Part shown: positions 46,156-59,174 of the stretch, piece by piece
How positions within the stretch are numbered: position 1 is the first letter of the stretch
Layout of the letters: each line of letters opens with the position of its first letter
Source: Oenanthe sinensis
Taxonomy: Eukaryota > Streptophyta > Magnoliopsida > Apiales > Apiaceae
Reading direction: 5' to 3'
Assembly: GCA_028671895.1 (NCBI GenBank)
Contig: JAPMAC010000207.1
Location: 6,510,001 to 6,574,000 of the forward strand
DNA length: 64,000 bases
Position numbers and translations under genes: made by a program
The notes under the pieces: generated by a model
Database searches by the model: none
Told to the model about the DNA's origin: nothing
The model's input: only the letters and a program-made list of their open reading frames with translations

Positions 46156-48321
46156 TTGATATCTACAATATTAAAGTGCATAAAATAAACTAGATTGCAA
46201 ATTTAATATTAATTATGTTTAAGTGATTATGGTATATCATCATATACCTCCCACTATTTTTATCAAACTAATAGCCCTTACTATTAATTTGGAAAGTATA
46301 TCCCATAATTCTTTCTAGTGAGCCAAGATCCATATTTCGTCATGTCCTAAGTCAACCACTAGAAGTCCTTAGAAAATGATTATTTAGGTAGACAACAGTT
46401 GTCAATTATATCATATATAATTCTTGGATAGTTTGGTGAACAACGATTGATCTTATCTATCTAATAGACTTTTAACCAAACTCCATGCTTCTAAGTTCAT
46501 TATAGTTGAATATAACCGTTTATTTTCACTTATTACGACGACTCAGTTAAGTTAGACCCAATGATACAACGGCCGAATATAACCGTTTATATTCATCGCA
46601 TCTCACCACGATAGATAGGAGTCCCCTGCCACTGACAGCCCTTCCCCTTATCGATCTAGGATTCGATGAGTGTTCATTCATTGGAAAGCATCCGAGTAAA
46701 ACTTATTATTTTGTTAAGGGGTTTTAGAAAATTTATAACGATCATGATCACATCATAAAGAGATCCTCAATTTTTCCTTGAACCAAATATTTCAAATCGA
46801 CATCTTAAATTGTTCATTTCCCAGGTAGATGGAGGATACCAATGGTCACACTTAAAACCCATCAGCCTTACGAATACGCATATCCGCTTTTGTCAGAAAA
46901 TCCCAATTATAGATATCAAAAATCCATATTTAATTCCGTGTTTTAAAATTCATATTTCATAAACACAAGAATCTCATGATCGTTTGTTAATTTTAAAATC
47001 TTGAATCGTTACAGATTTTATCTTGTTTAAGCAAACATGGCATGGGTGTCGTATCTAATACATACATGATTAATCAATATTAAGCATGCATCTCAATTAT
47101 ATCTACGCATACATACCAATACATGCAATCATATACATATATGTAATGTGCGTAAATTAAACGTGTTTGGTTATGGCCCCATCCTATGTGATATTTCCAA
47201 GCTAATGGAAATATCAAGGTCAGTCTATGGTGGTTTTAAAAATACAATCTATTACATGTCTTCTTTCTTCATTGCTCCATCATCCCCCTTTTGGATCGTC
47301 TCCTTGTTTGCAAGTCTTCATTGATAATTACATTAAATAATAAAAAATAAAACTATTCTAATGAAATTACAAGAAGAACTCGAGTTACATTCGAGATAAT
47401 TAAATTACAATGAATAAACGACATGCAAGTCGTATTTAGAAATCAAAACCACTATCCTATGGGTCTTTAGGCCATAACCATCCACCATGCTATCATATAA
47501 CACATATAATATATCTCATATTATATAATCATATCATATAATCATATATAACAAATTTCGAAATTTCAAAAAATTAAAAACAGATTTCTGAAGACAATAA
47601 ATCGCTATTTCGAGGCCCTTAATGACGTCAAACGCCTTACAGACCCGTCGGTGATAGCATAACTATCAGTTTTGTTCATTGGCCCGATTCCAGTCAGAAA
47701 ACACATATCGTTTGCGAAAATCGGATACGGCAGTCAGATTTCTCCAAATCTGACGGTGTTTCAGAAATCGTATCATATACAATTCCCATAACAAAAACAA
47801 ACATATATCATATATACATATACAGAGATACATACAATCATCATATGATTATACATTACATGAATATCATATATTCATAATATATACATACATATACTCA
47901 AAATTTTAGAAAATCAAATAATTTTCAGAAAATCATAAATCACCGTTTTGGAGGCTGTAACGGATCTAATGGCTTACCGACGAAGAGCTGACTATGTCAG
48001 TATTGCTCAGTGACCCGATTCCAGTCAGAAAACACATATCGTTTGCGAAAATTGGACAACGGACACCGATTTCAGAAAATCAACGGCAGCCGTTTCAGAA
48101 TTCGTATCGAATACGATTCCCATAATAAGAACAAACATGTATCATATACATACATCAACACACATAATCATCACATGATTATATATCATATAAATATCAT
48201 ATATTCATAATATATATAAACATATACATATTGTATCAATATAAAATCATGATAGATCGCATACATGCTTATATATCAAAAACTGTTAAGCACATAACCG
48301 AATTAAAACGTTTCGCAAGTA
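46156..48321 (-). other. G leader (about 2.2 kb, non-coding)
   Basis: No gene is seen. The sequence resembles the H leader in opposite orientation (for example 47371-47400 against 53305-53330, and 46700-47040 against 53690-54010). Two related blocks at 47610-47800 and 47940-48120 (GATTCCAGTCAGAAAACACATATCG in both) form a degenerate tandem duplication of about 330 bp. TATTGTAGAT lies just before the gag ATG and could be a splice acceptor. Confidence 0.65.
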
Positions 48322-48333
48322 GCTCTGATGCCA
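48322..48333 (-). other. Primer-binding site of G
   Basis: The minus strand reads TGGCATCAGAGC, one base off the common tRNA-iMet PBS, one base from the LTR edge. Confidence 0.88.
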
Positions 48334-48334
48334 T

Positions 48335-49878
48335 TGAAGGGTTTCGTGACACAAACGCAGCGGAATAAACGCGAAAAATAAATCAAAATAGCGAAACCCT
48401 CCGCAGGATCCATGCGAAAACAAAAGATTTAATTCGGAGATAAAGAATAAATACCTTTAGAAGCTTTAACAGTTCATTAATGGAAGATTAATGGAGGTCC
48501 AAAGCTTGTTTAATCACCACGTATCCCGCTCTCGCGATCTACGCTCTACGGTATCCACACGAACACTTTTCATGAAGGATTGATGTGTACTAGCACCCGA
48601 AAACTTCTTCTCTCTCTATCTTCCTCCTCTCTCAGAGCGGCTAGGGTTTTTTGTAAAATCTCTATCTTATTAAATCAGCCCATAAAGAGATTATATAGAG
48701 AGAGGAATAAGTTTTCTAATTATAATCCAATTATAATTAATACTAATCCAAAATTCTAAATTATTTAATTAAGTCTCACTTAATTAATTAATTATTAATT
48801 TTGGAATTAGTTTAAGTAATTCATTTATTCTATTTATATAATTAATTAAGTCATACTTAATTAATATCATAAATAAAATAAATTACTTATTTAATTTAAA
48901 TTTATAATTTAAATTATTTCTCCTTCAAGCGTTCTTTGTGTGTGACCCTGTAGGTTATTATTACGTTGGCAATAATTTTAATATCTAATTAAAATTGTAA
49001 ACAATGAGCGGCATCTAGTAATACATCATTGCTACCCAAGTAATAATAATAAATCGGTGATTCGATTAAGCCTTTCGTGAATAATGTTCCATGTAATATA
49101 ATCCCTTTAATCTTGATATTATAGATTAAACTCAAGGCATGTCTCGTGTCATCCTCTTCGTAATTTAATCTTTATTTTCTTGATCGATGAGTAGACTATT
49201 AAAATCAAATCAACATTTGAGCACGGCCGTGCATTTCATAGTCTCACTCAAACAAGAGGCCAATAATATCACTCCTAAAATTAGGAGGATTAAATCCCAT
49301 CGAGATCATTCATATTTCTCATACGATTCATAATATACCCAATGTCCACTTTTATCATCACCCGGTCAAAGGTAACTTTTAATGTAATCAAAGTGTATTA
49401 ATTCTCGTATAGAAATATAATGATTTCAGGTCTAAGGATCATTACACCATTATCACAGTGAGAATTACTTATGACACTTACTTAACATGTAGAATCTCAT
49501 AGCGGGTCATTCCAGTGCCATGCATTGAGACATGCACTTATGTTCTTGACTTTAGTATCCCCATACCTATGACCAATGAGATGTGGTCATCTGTCAAGAA
49601 ACATACTAGTCTTTGTGCATTATTATTGTCCTTAAATAATAATACTCGACTAGGGAATTTTAGGAATAAGATACTATTCATATAATCTCATTTTTAAGTC
49701 ACATAATTAAAGATATAGAATACGTATCAAAATTCCAAGGACATTTACTATGCTTTCAATTTATTACGCAGTAAATAAAACATAATAAATAAATAATAAT
49801 CAATAAAACATAATCCTTAATAATAAATATTTTCCTTAAAATATAAAAAGTATTGTCTCTAGAGCACAATTACTAACA
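48335..49878 (-). repeat. 5' LTR of G
   Basis: 1544 bp, same ends as the 3' LTR, with about a dozen differences by eye. Confidence 0.95.
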
Positions 49879-49883
49879 GAATT
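49879..49883. repeat. Target-site duplication of G, right copy (GAATT)
   Basis: Second GAATT, after which the F LTR resumes. Confidence 0.93.
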
Positions 49884-50917
49884 GACATGCAAACCATATA
49901 TGCTATGAATCACTAATCAACACACTATTAGCAATTACAACGATCGGAAACGAGGCCAAGTTGAATGATTTTGGTCGGGAAAAAAATAAGATACGAACCA
50001 AGAGTCTACATGCAATTCATATAAATTATAAAAGTCATATGTTTGCAGTCACTAGTATTGCTATCACACAAGAACGAAGCGGAACAAGTTCATTCCAGTC
50101 GCCGGCTCGTCGGAGCTCATCGTCGGCGACGGCAGTGAATGATTAAAGGTCCGATTTCATCTCTTTTTCACTCAAACTGCACCTAGGCCGCTTGTTCTAG
50201 CTTCACTCCAGTACTACCAACTCGATTATAAGCATGAAGAGGTTTGCATGCAAACAAAAATCCGATCGCCATCATATATACACACGACTCATATATATAT
50301 ATGCCTAATTTCCATCAAACAACCATATAAGCAATACAAGTAGTTGACAATCGGGAAAAATGAAGAATCGCAGTAAGAACACACACACACAGCACGTAGC
50401 AAGGTAAGGAGAAAAATCGCAGCAAAGAGAGAGAGGCGACCTGAACAAACTAGTGCAGAGCAAGAATGGGGAGAAATGAGTGCTGCTGTTTTAATAAAAG
50501 GCAGGGGCAAATGCGTCATTTCACAATTGCAAATTTCTGATTTAAAAATGATTAATAAATCAAATTTTGATATAAAATGGGTAAAAAAATAACTTTTATA
50601 TTTTTAAAATAAAGAACATAATTTTAGAAGCTCACCCGTATTTTTAAAATATTTTTATGATGAAATTTCATATAGAAGCTACATATAAAATTTCATAATA
50701 ATTGGACACGCCAATAATTTTATAAAAATCAAACAATTACTCCATTCAGCATAAAAAAATCAATTAATCACTTTAATAAGGCACCTAAACACATTGTTGT
50801 CAAACAGGCAGTCAACTAGACATATAAAATAAACACATACCACATCTTATCACATTGGAGCACAAAAATATTATATCTTATATTAATTAAATATATATAA
50901 ATATCTCAATCGTTACA
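49884..50917 (-). repeat. 5' LTR of F, second part (outer end)
   Basis: It continues the F LTR (collinear with 31929-33249) and ends AATCGTTACA. About 290 bp present at 32712-33002 of the other copy are absent near 50660, so this LTR is shorter (about 3.96 kb in total). Confidence 0.93.
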
Positions 50918-51108
50918 ATTACTTTTACACCGAACAAAGGGTGTTTGTCTCCCGACTTGCTACCTTCCTGGAAAAACAGTTTATCCTTGAAGGGAATAGT
51001 GGGAGCAAGATTGAACTTGTGAAGTTCATGAAGAACAAACTACTACGGTTCAAGAGGAAACACTTGTTCATATTGAACAACCTTCCGTAGAACAGTCCAT
51101 CCGTAGAT
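50918..51108 (+). pseudogene. pol: E pol, middle part (integrase end and linker)
   Basis: It starts with the second ATTAC and goes straight on from the GYY of 28996-29001 with FYTEQRVFVSRLATFLEKQF, the usual copia sequence after integrase. A frameshift near 51010 moves the linker to another frame (HEEQTTTVQEET). It ends at CCGTAGAT, where H is inserted (TAGAT at 51104-51108). Confidence 0.88.
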
Positions 51109-52651
51109 TGTTAGTGTAGGTGCCCTAGAGGCAATACAATAGACCTTTATGTCATTTGATTATTCAATAAACGTATTTATTATGACTTTAATTAATGCGA
51201 TATATTTGTTAGCATAATAAATGTCCTTAGAATCATGATACACATTGTATAGTTTAGTACATGACTTGAACTTGAGATTATATAATAGATCATATTCTTA
51301 AATGTCCCTAGTCGAGTATTATTATTATAGGACAATAATAATACATAAATAGACTAGTATGTTGTTTGACTGATAACCACATCTCATTGGTTATAAGTAT
51401 GGGGATACTAAAGTCAATACATAGGTACATGTAGGAGTACATGATACTGGACAGACCCACAGTGAGATTCTTCATGTTTAATAAAGTCATAAGAAAGACT
51501 CACAGTGATAATGGTGTAATGATCCTTTGACTTGAGATCATTATATTTCTATATGAGGATTAATATACTTTGACTACATTAAAAGTTACCTTTGACCGGG
51601 TGATGATAAAAGTGGACATCGGGTATATCATGAGTCGTATGAGAAATATGAATGATAGATAAAGGATTTAACCTTCCTATAATTAGGAGAGATATTATTG
51701 GCCTCTTGATTGAGTGAGACTATAAAATGCATGGCCGTGCTCAAATAATGATTTGTTTTTATAGTCTACTCATGGATCAAGTAAACCCGGATTAAATGTT
51801 GAAGAGGATGACTAAATACATGCCTCGAGTTTAATCTATAATATATATGGTTAAAGGGATTATATTACACTGAAACATTAATCACGAAAGGTTTTATCGA
51901 ATCACGATTTAATTATTATTTAATTGGGTAGCAATGATGTATTACTAGATACCGCTCATTGTTTATAATTTTATTGAAGAATAAAATTATTGCTAATTAA
52001 ATAATAGCCTATAGGGTCACACACATAGAGTACTTAAAGGAATAATTAATTTAAATTATAGATTTAAATTAATTGATGATTATTTGAATTTTATTATATT
52101 AATTAAGTGAGACTTAATTAATTGAAATAATATAAATTCGAATTTGAATTCTGCCATTAATAATTAAGTGTGACTTAGTTATTAATTAAATAATAAAATT
52201 CGGTTTTATTATTTAATCCTAAACCTACATGGGTTAGGCTTTGCTGTTATGGGTTGCTATTATGGGCCTATTAACCAACCATTATAAATAGATAATGTAG
52301 GGTTAATAAGGCATTATGTTTTTGAGAAAAACAAAACCCTAGCAGCAGCAAAGACAGAGAGAAAAGGCAGAATTCGAAATAATCAAAGGAGGCTAGTACA
52401 TCCATTCCGTAATCAAGATCGTGAGACGTTCTTGACGGTGCTCGTGTGGATACCATAGAGGTGTTTTCGAGAGGAAGACACAAGTCGTGAAAGCTAGGAT
52501 CTCCGTTGAGTTCGTGAAAGTCAAGACCAAGTAAAGGTATGATTCCGTTTCACAATAATCAGTCCGCTTATACATGATCCTGCGTTTAGGTTCTGAAATT
52601 TTCGTTATATTTACGTTTAATCCGCTGCGTTTTATGCCTCAGAACCCAACA
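51109..52651 (+). repeat. 5' LTR of H
   Basis: TGTTAGTGTAGG to AACCCAACA, 1543 bp. A TATA-like ATTATAAATAG lies at about 52283-52293. Preceded by TAGAT. Confidence 0.95.
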
Positions 52652-52652
52652 A

Positions 52653-52664
52653 TGGCATCAAAGC
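52653..52664 (+). other. Primer-binding site of H
   Basis: TGGCATCAAAGC, two bases off the usual tRNA-iMet PBS, two bases after the LTR start of the internal region. Confidence 0.85.
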
Positions 52665-54553
52665 TACGTGTATAAGGGACTGATTTGGTTACGTGTTTTA
52701 TGTATTTGATGCATACATGCCTGTTTTGGTGACTGCCATGCCATGCTACTGCTGTATCATAATCTGCCATGCTTCTTCCATGCTTCTGCCATGACTATAT
52801 ATGATCTGCAATGTTATAATCTGTTATGGCATGATATGTGTGATGCACTGTATGTATGTCATACAAGATACAGTCCAGGGAAGGTCATCGGAATCGTTCT
52901 GAAGCGTTTGAAAACACAACCGCATAAGATGCAGTTTGCTGTGAATAGTGATTCTGCAGTGAATAGTGTTTTTCGACGGAGTCAGAATGGGTCGAATTTA
53001 CTCTTTCTGGAAAGGGAAAATCGCCACGAGCAAAAATCATCGCTTTGCCGTGACCTATGGTGTTTTTTGGCTGTTTGAAATCGTTAAGGGCCTCAAAAAC
53101 GCAGTTTTCTGTTTTCTGATCATAATTTTAATTTTTCGAAAATTTGTGATCATGATATATTTGATGCATGAAGATATGATTACGCATTCTGGGATTCTAG
53201 TAACTGTTATGTGAGCATGGTGCTGGTTATGGCCTTCTAGACCCTAGAGTAATGGTTTTGGTTTTATAAATACGACTTGCATGTCGTTTTCTTCATTCTT
53301 GTAATTGTTGAACCTCGAATGTAACTCGAGCTTTTCTTATGTAAGTACATTAGCTTAGGTTGAATTCAATGTTTTCTTGTAATGTAATTGAAGACTGAAG
53401 GCAAGCAACTGGATGCAAGAAGCTAAGAAGGCAGCCATGGATGCAAGAAGATCAAGACAAGCAACTGTATTTATATTTTTCACCACCATAGACTGGCTTT
53501 GATCCTTTCATTAGCTCGAAAGGATCACATAGGAAAGGGGCCATAACCAAGCACGTTTACATATTGCACTTTACATAATGATGTATGAATGTATGTGTAG
53601 AGTAGAAGATGCATGCTTAATTAGATTAATGATGTATGCATGTATTAGATACGTCACCCATGCCATGCTTGCCATGCTAAACAAGATAAAATCTTTAACG
53701 ATTTAAGATTTTAAAATTAACAAACGATCATGAGATTCTTGTGTTTATGAAATATGGATTTTTAAAACACGGAATTGAATATGGATTTTGATGTCTATAA
53801 TTCGGATTTTCTGACAAAAGCGAATATGCGTATTCGTAAGGCTGATGAGTTTTAAGTGTGACCACTGGTATCCTCCATCTAGCTGGGAAATGAACAATTT
53901 AAGATGTCAATTTAAAATATTTGGTTCAAGGAAAAATTGAGGATCTCTTCATGATGTGATCATGATCGTCGTAAATTTTCTAAATCCCTTAACAAAATAT
54001 TAAGTTTTAATCGGATGCTTTCCAATGAATGAACACTCATCGAATCCTAGATCGATTAGGGGAAAGACTGTCAGTGGCAGGGGACTCCTATCTATCGTGG
54101 TGAGATGCGACGAATATAAACGGTTATATTCGGCCGTTGTATCATTGGGTCAAACTTAACTGAGTCGTCATAATAAGGTGAAAGTAAACGGTTATATTCA
54201 ACCATTATGAACTTAGAAGCATAGAGTTTGGTTAAAAATCTATTAGATAGATAAGATCAATCGTTGCTCACCAAACTATCCAAGAATTATATATGATATA
54301 ATTGACAAATGTTGTCTACCTAAATAATCATTCTTAAGGACTTCCAGTGGTTGACTTAAGACATGACGAAATATGGATCTTGGCTCACTAGAAAGAATTA
54401 TGGGATATACTTTCCAAATTAATAGTAAGGGCTATTAATTTGATAAAAATAGTGGGAGATATATTATGAATGTATCATAATCATTTGAACATAATAAATA
54501 ACTCAGACAATCTAATGTTTATTTTGTGCTTTTAACATTGTAGATACCAAGTA
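52665..54553 (+). other. H leader (about 1.9 kb, non-coding)
   Basis: No plausible gene. Small open stretches (for example 52743-53214) are not conserved in the related G leader. CATTGTAG directly before the gag ATG is acceptor-like, as in G and E. Confidence 0.65.
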
Positions 54554-57500
54554 ATGGCAAACAACACAAACACACTATCCGTACGATCAGTCCTTGAGAA
54601 GGATAAGCTGACAGGAGGAAACAACTTCCTAGACTAGCAGAGGAATTTGAGGATTGTCCTCAGGCAGGAGCGCAAGCTTCATGTCATTGATATTCCTCCG
54701 GCAGGTCCCCTTCCTGAGGGCGCTACTGTTGAGGAACGAGCGGCCCACGCAAAGGATGAGAATGATGCAACTGATGTTGCATGTCTTATGTTGGCAACTA
54801 TGAGTGCTGAGCTTCAAAGACAACATGTGCATATGGATGCATATACTATCTATGAGCACTTGCAAAGCATGTTTGCAAGCCAAACTCGTCAAGAAAGGTT
54901 CAACACGAGTAAGTCACTCTTTAATTGCAAACAAGGGGCAAGTGAACCAGTTGGCCCACATGTTCTGAAGATGATTGGTTACATTGAGTACCTTGAAACT
55001 TTGGGTTTCCCGATTATTCAGGAAATTGGTATTGACCTGATCATGAATTCTTTGAACAACAAATTCACTCAGTTTATCATAAACTACAATATGAATGAAT
55101 TTGACAAAACACCTACTGAATTTTTGGCTATGTTGAGAACATATGAGACCAACATGAAGACGGCTGAACCTGCTCCCATACTGATGGTGGGCAATAAAGG
55201 TAAGGCCAAAGGGAAAGGCAAGTGGAAGGGTAAGAAGAAGACATGTTCTGATTCTACACCCAAGCCAAAGTCAGGTCCCAAACAGGCTTTAAAGCCTAAA
55301 GATGGGGTCGCTAAGGGTGAATGTCACTACTGTAAGAAAACTGGTCACTGGAAGAGAAACTGTTCAGTTTACTTGGAGGATCTGAAGAAGAAGAGGGCTG
55401 AGCAAGCTTCTACTTCAGGTATATATGTTATAGAAGTCAATCTGTCTATTTCTACATCTTGGGTATTGGATACTGGATGTACTTCTCACATTTGTATAAA
55501 TGTGCAGGAAATGCAGAGAAGTAGGACATTGGCTAAAGGAGAAATGGACCTACGAGTTGCCAATGGAGCAAGAGTTGCTGCTTTAGCTGTAGGAACATAT
55601 TATTTATCTTTGCCCTATGGGCTAGTTTTAGAACTGGAAAATTGTTATTACATGCCTGCGATTCACAGAAACATTATTTATGTTTCTTGTTTGGACAAGA
55701 AAGGTTTTTCGTTTACAATAAAGAACAACAATTGCTCTTTTGCTTTGAATGATTTAACCTATGGTGTTGCGCGTTTGTTTAATGGTTTATATGTTCTTGA
55801 CTTAGATAATCCTGTCTGTAATATAGAAAACAAACGACTTAAAGTTAATGACTCAAATCAAACATACCTCTGGCATTATCGTCTAGGCCATATAAATGAG
55901 AAACGCATATCCAAATTACATAAGGATGGATATTTGGATAAGTTTGATATTGAATCATACCAAGAATACGAATCTTGTTTGCTTGGTAAAATGACTAAAG
56001 CCCCTTTCACTGGTAAGGGTCAAAGGGCCACTGAACGTCTGGAGCTAATACATAGTGATGTATGCGGCCCAATGCGTGTGATGGCTAGAGGAGGCTACTA
56101 CTACTTCATAACATTTACTGATGATTTCAGTAGATATGGATATGTATATCTTATGAAGAATAAATCCGATTCTTTTGAAAAGTTCAAAGAATACAAGGCT
56201 GAAGTAGAAAAGCAAATTGGCGGAGGCACAAGTATTAAAATCTTACGATCTGATCGTGGTAGAGAATACTTGAGCACAGAATTTAAAACACCAGTGGCTA
56301 TGGTCAAGTCCATAAGGATTTTGCTTGCTATTGTAGCATTCCATGATTATGAAATCTGGCAAATCGATGTCAAAACAACCTTCCTTAACGGAAGCCTTGA
56401 AGAGGATGTGGATGTGTACATGACACAACCTGAAGGTTTTGTCGATCCAAGGAATGTTAGCAAGGTATGTAAATTACGTCGATCCATTTATGGATTGAAG
56501 CAAGCCTCTAGGAGATGAAATATCCGTTTTGATGAAACAGTCAAAGAGTATGGCTTTGTTCAAAATGAAGATGAACCTTGTGTTTACAAGAAGGTTAGTG
56601 GGAGCCATGTGGCATTCATAGTACTATATGTTGATGACATACTACTAATGGGGAATGACATACTTTATCTCAAGGCTGTTAAGATTTGGTTAGGGAGCAA
56701 CTTCTCTATGAAAGACTTAGGAGAAGCATCCTACATTCTAGGAATGAGGATCTATAGGGATAGATCTAGAAGGATGATCGGTCTAAGTCAGAGTACATAC
56801 ATCGATAAGGTTTTGCATCGTTTTGGTATGCAAAATGCAAAAAGGGGATATGTCCCCGTGTCTCAAGGGATAACGATCTCTAAAGATCAGTGTCCGAAAT
56901 CATTGGATGACAAGGACCGCAAGAGTAAGGTTCCATATGCCTCAGCAATTGGATCCATCATGTATGCGATGGTATGTACTCGCCCAGATGTTTCGTATGC
57001 TTTAAGCATGACGAGCAGATACCAATCTAATTCAGGTGAAGGTCACTGGACGGCTATCAAGAATATTCTAAAGTACTTGAAAAGGACTGAAGATTCATTC
57101 TTGGTGTATGGAGGAGAGGAAAAACTGCTTGTAAAAGGTTACACCGATGCAAGTTTCCAAACAGACAGGGATGATACTGTATCACAGTCTGGTTTTGTGT
57201 TTTGTCTAAACGGAGGTGCTGTAAGTTGGAAGAGTTCAAAGCAAGAACCAGTAGCTGATTCTACAATGGAGGCTGAGTACATTGCAGCTTGTAAAGCGGC
57301 TAAGGAAGCTGTTTGGATTCTAAAATTCATTACTGATTTGGGAGTGGTTCCATCGATCGCAGATCCCATTGATCTATACTGCGATAATAATGGAGCCATT
57401 GCACAGGCTAAAGAACCTAGATCTCACTCCCGAACCAAACACATACTCAGGAGATATCACCTCATTCGAGAGATTAATGAAAGGGGTGACATACACATAT

Positions 57501-57616
57501 GTAAAGTGCACACAAATGATAACATTGCAGACCCACTGACCAAAGGCTTGTCGCAGACGAAGCATGACGGTCACACTAGTTCCATGGGTATTAGATACAT
57601 GGGTGATTGGCTCTAG
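54554..57616 (+). pseudogene. gag-pol: H gag-pol with integrase-RT deletion
   Basis: It starts at ATG 54554. A TAG at residue 28 stands where Trp is usual (FLD then stop, QRNLRIVL). The same frame then runs to TGA 56516-56518, again a Trp position (SRR then stop, NIRFDE), and on to TAG 57614. Domains: capsid-like gag, knuckle CHYCKKTGHWKRNC, protease with intact LDTGCTSHIC, GAG-pre-integrase with its first Cys changed to Tyr (YESCLLGKM), and the integrase start (HSDVCGPM, LRSDRGREYLS). At about 56285 integrase is joined in frame to RT (TPVAMVKSIRILL), removing the catalytic Glu and the RT start. RT YVDD (LYVDDILL) and RNase H (STMEAEYIA, HSRTKHILRRYH) follow, ending RYMGDWL. Confidence 0.9.
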
Positions 57617-57619
57617 TGC

Positions 57620-57630
57620 AAGTGGGAGAT
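57620..57630 (+). other. Polypurine tract of H
   Basis: AAGTGGGAGAT directly before the 3' LTR, four bases after the pol stop codon. Confidence 0.9.
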
Positions 57631-59174
57631 TGTTAGTGTAGGTGCCCTAGAGGCAATACAATATACCTTTATGTCATTTGATTATTCAATAAACGTATTT
57701 ATTATGACTTTAATTACTGCGATATATTTGTTAGCATAATAAATGTCCTTAGAATCATGATACACATTGTATAGTTTAGTACATGACTTGAACTTAAGAT
57801 TATATAATAGATCATATTCTTAAATGTCCCTAGTCGAGTATTATTATTATAGGACAATAATAATACATAAATAGACTAGTATGTTGTTTGACTGATAACC
57901 ACATCTCATTGGTTATAAGTATGGGGATACTAAAGTCAATACATAGGTATATATAGGAGTACATGATACTGGACAGACCCACAGTGAGATTTTTCATGTT
58001 TAATAAAGTCATAAGAAAGACTCACAGTGATAATGGTGTAATGATCCTTTGACTTGAGATCATTATATTTCTATACGAGGATTAATATACTTTGACTACA
58101 TTAAAAGTTACCTTTGACCGGGTGATGATAAAAGTGGACATCGGGTATATCATGAGTCGTATGAGAAATATGAATGATAGATAAAGGATTTAACCCTCCT
58201 ATAATTTGGAGAGATATTATTGGCCTCTTGATTGAGTGAGACTATAAAATGCATGGTCGTGCTCAAATAATGATTTGTTTTCATAGTCTACTCATGGATC
58301 AAGTAAACCCGGATTAAATGTTGAAGAGGATGACTAAATACATGCCTCGAGTTTAATCTATAATATATATGGTTAAAGGGATTATATTACACTGAAACAT
58401 TAATCACGAAAGGTTTTATCGAATCACGATTTAATTGGGTAGCAATGATGTATTACTAGATACCGCTCATTGTTTATAATTTTATTGGAGAATAAAATTA
58501 TTGCTAATTAAATAATAGCCTATAGGGTCACACACATAGAGTACTTAAAGGAATAATTAATTTAAATTATAGATTTAAATTAATTGATGATTATTTGAAT
58601 TTTATTATATTAATTAAGTGAGACTTAATTAATTGAAATAATATAAATTCGAATTTGAATTCTGCCATTAATAATTAAGTATGACCTAGTTATTAATTAA
58701 ATAATAAAATTCGGTTTTATTATTTAATCCTAAACCTACATGGGTTAGGCTTTGTTGTTATGGGTTGCTATTATGGGCCTATTAACCAACCATTATAAAT
58801 AGATAATGTAGGGTTAATAAGGCATTATGTTTTTGAGAAAAACAAAACCCTAGCAGCAGCAAAGGCAAAGAGAAAAGGCAGAGCAAAGGCAGAATTCGAA
58901 ATCATCAAAGGAGGCTAGTACATCCATTCCGTAATCAAGATCGTGAGACGTTCTTGAAGGTGCTCGTGTGGATACCATAGAGGTGTTTTCGAGAGGAAGA
59001 CACAAGTCGTGAAAGCTAGGATCTCCGTTGAGTTCGTGAAAGTCAAGACCAAGTAAAGGTATGATTCCGTTTCACAATAATCAGTCCGCTTATACATGAT
59101 CCTGCGTTTAGGGTTCCGAAATTTTCGTTATATTTACGTTTAATCCGCTGCGTTTTATGCCTCGGAACCCAACA
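57631..59174 (+). repeat. 3' LTR of H
   Basis: 1544 bp, TGTTAGTGTAGG to AACCCAACA, followed by TAGAT. It lacks ATTATTTAATT-type bases present near 51915 and has a short extra GCAAAGGCAGA-like insertion near 58885. Confidence 0.95.

Larger units (their letters stand above)
41128..49878 (-). mobile_element. Element G: Ty1/copia retrotransposon inside an LTR of F
   Basis: 8751 bp on the minus strand: 5' LTR 49878 to 48335, PBS, leader, gag, protease to RNase H in pieces, polypurine tract and 3' LTR 42672 to 41128. The GAATT duplication is present. Its LTR termini, leader and protein are close to those of H, so the two are related families. LTR copies differ by roughly 1% by eye. All genes are broken by stops and frameshifts although the insertion is fairly young. 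Confidence 0.93.
29002..50917 (-). mobile_element. Element F: Ty3/gypsy chromovirus (Tekay/Del-like) with giant LTRs, split by G
   Basis: On the minus strand the order is 5' LTR (50917 to 38200, interrupted by G), PBS, leader with a small acidic ORF, gag, RT, RNase H, integrase, chromodomain-like tail, polypurine tract and 3' LTR (33249 to 29002). RT before integrase marks Ty3/gypsy. The integrase type, the tail after it and LTRs over 4 kb fit the Tekay/Del clade. The ATTAC duplication is intact. Zinc knuckle and protease core are missing, and stops and a frameshift are present, so F is dead. By eye the LTRs differ by about 2% in the first 500 bp. Confidence 0.93.
51109..59174 (+). mobile_element. 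Element H: Ty1/copia retrotransposon inside E
   Basis: 8066 bp on the plus strand: LTRs 51109-52651 and 57631-59174, PBS, 1.9-kb leader, gag-pol and polypurine tract. The duplication TAGAT lies at 51104-51108 and 59175-59179. By eye the LTRs differ at about 20-25 of 1540 positions plus a few indels. The gag-pol frame is mostly open but carries a large in-frame deletion and two stops. Confidence 0.94.

Noticed and set aside
38200..50917. First impression of three F LTRs (29002, 38200 and 49884)
   Set aside because: The last two are halves of one LTR split by G, as the GAATT duplication and collinearity with the intact copy show.
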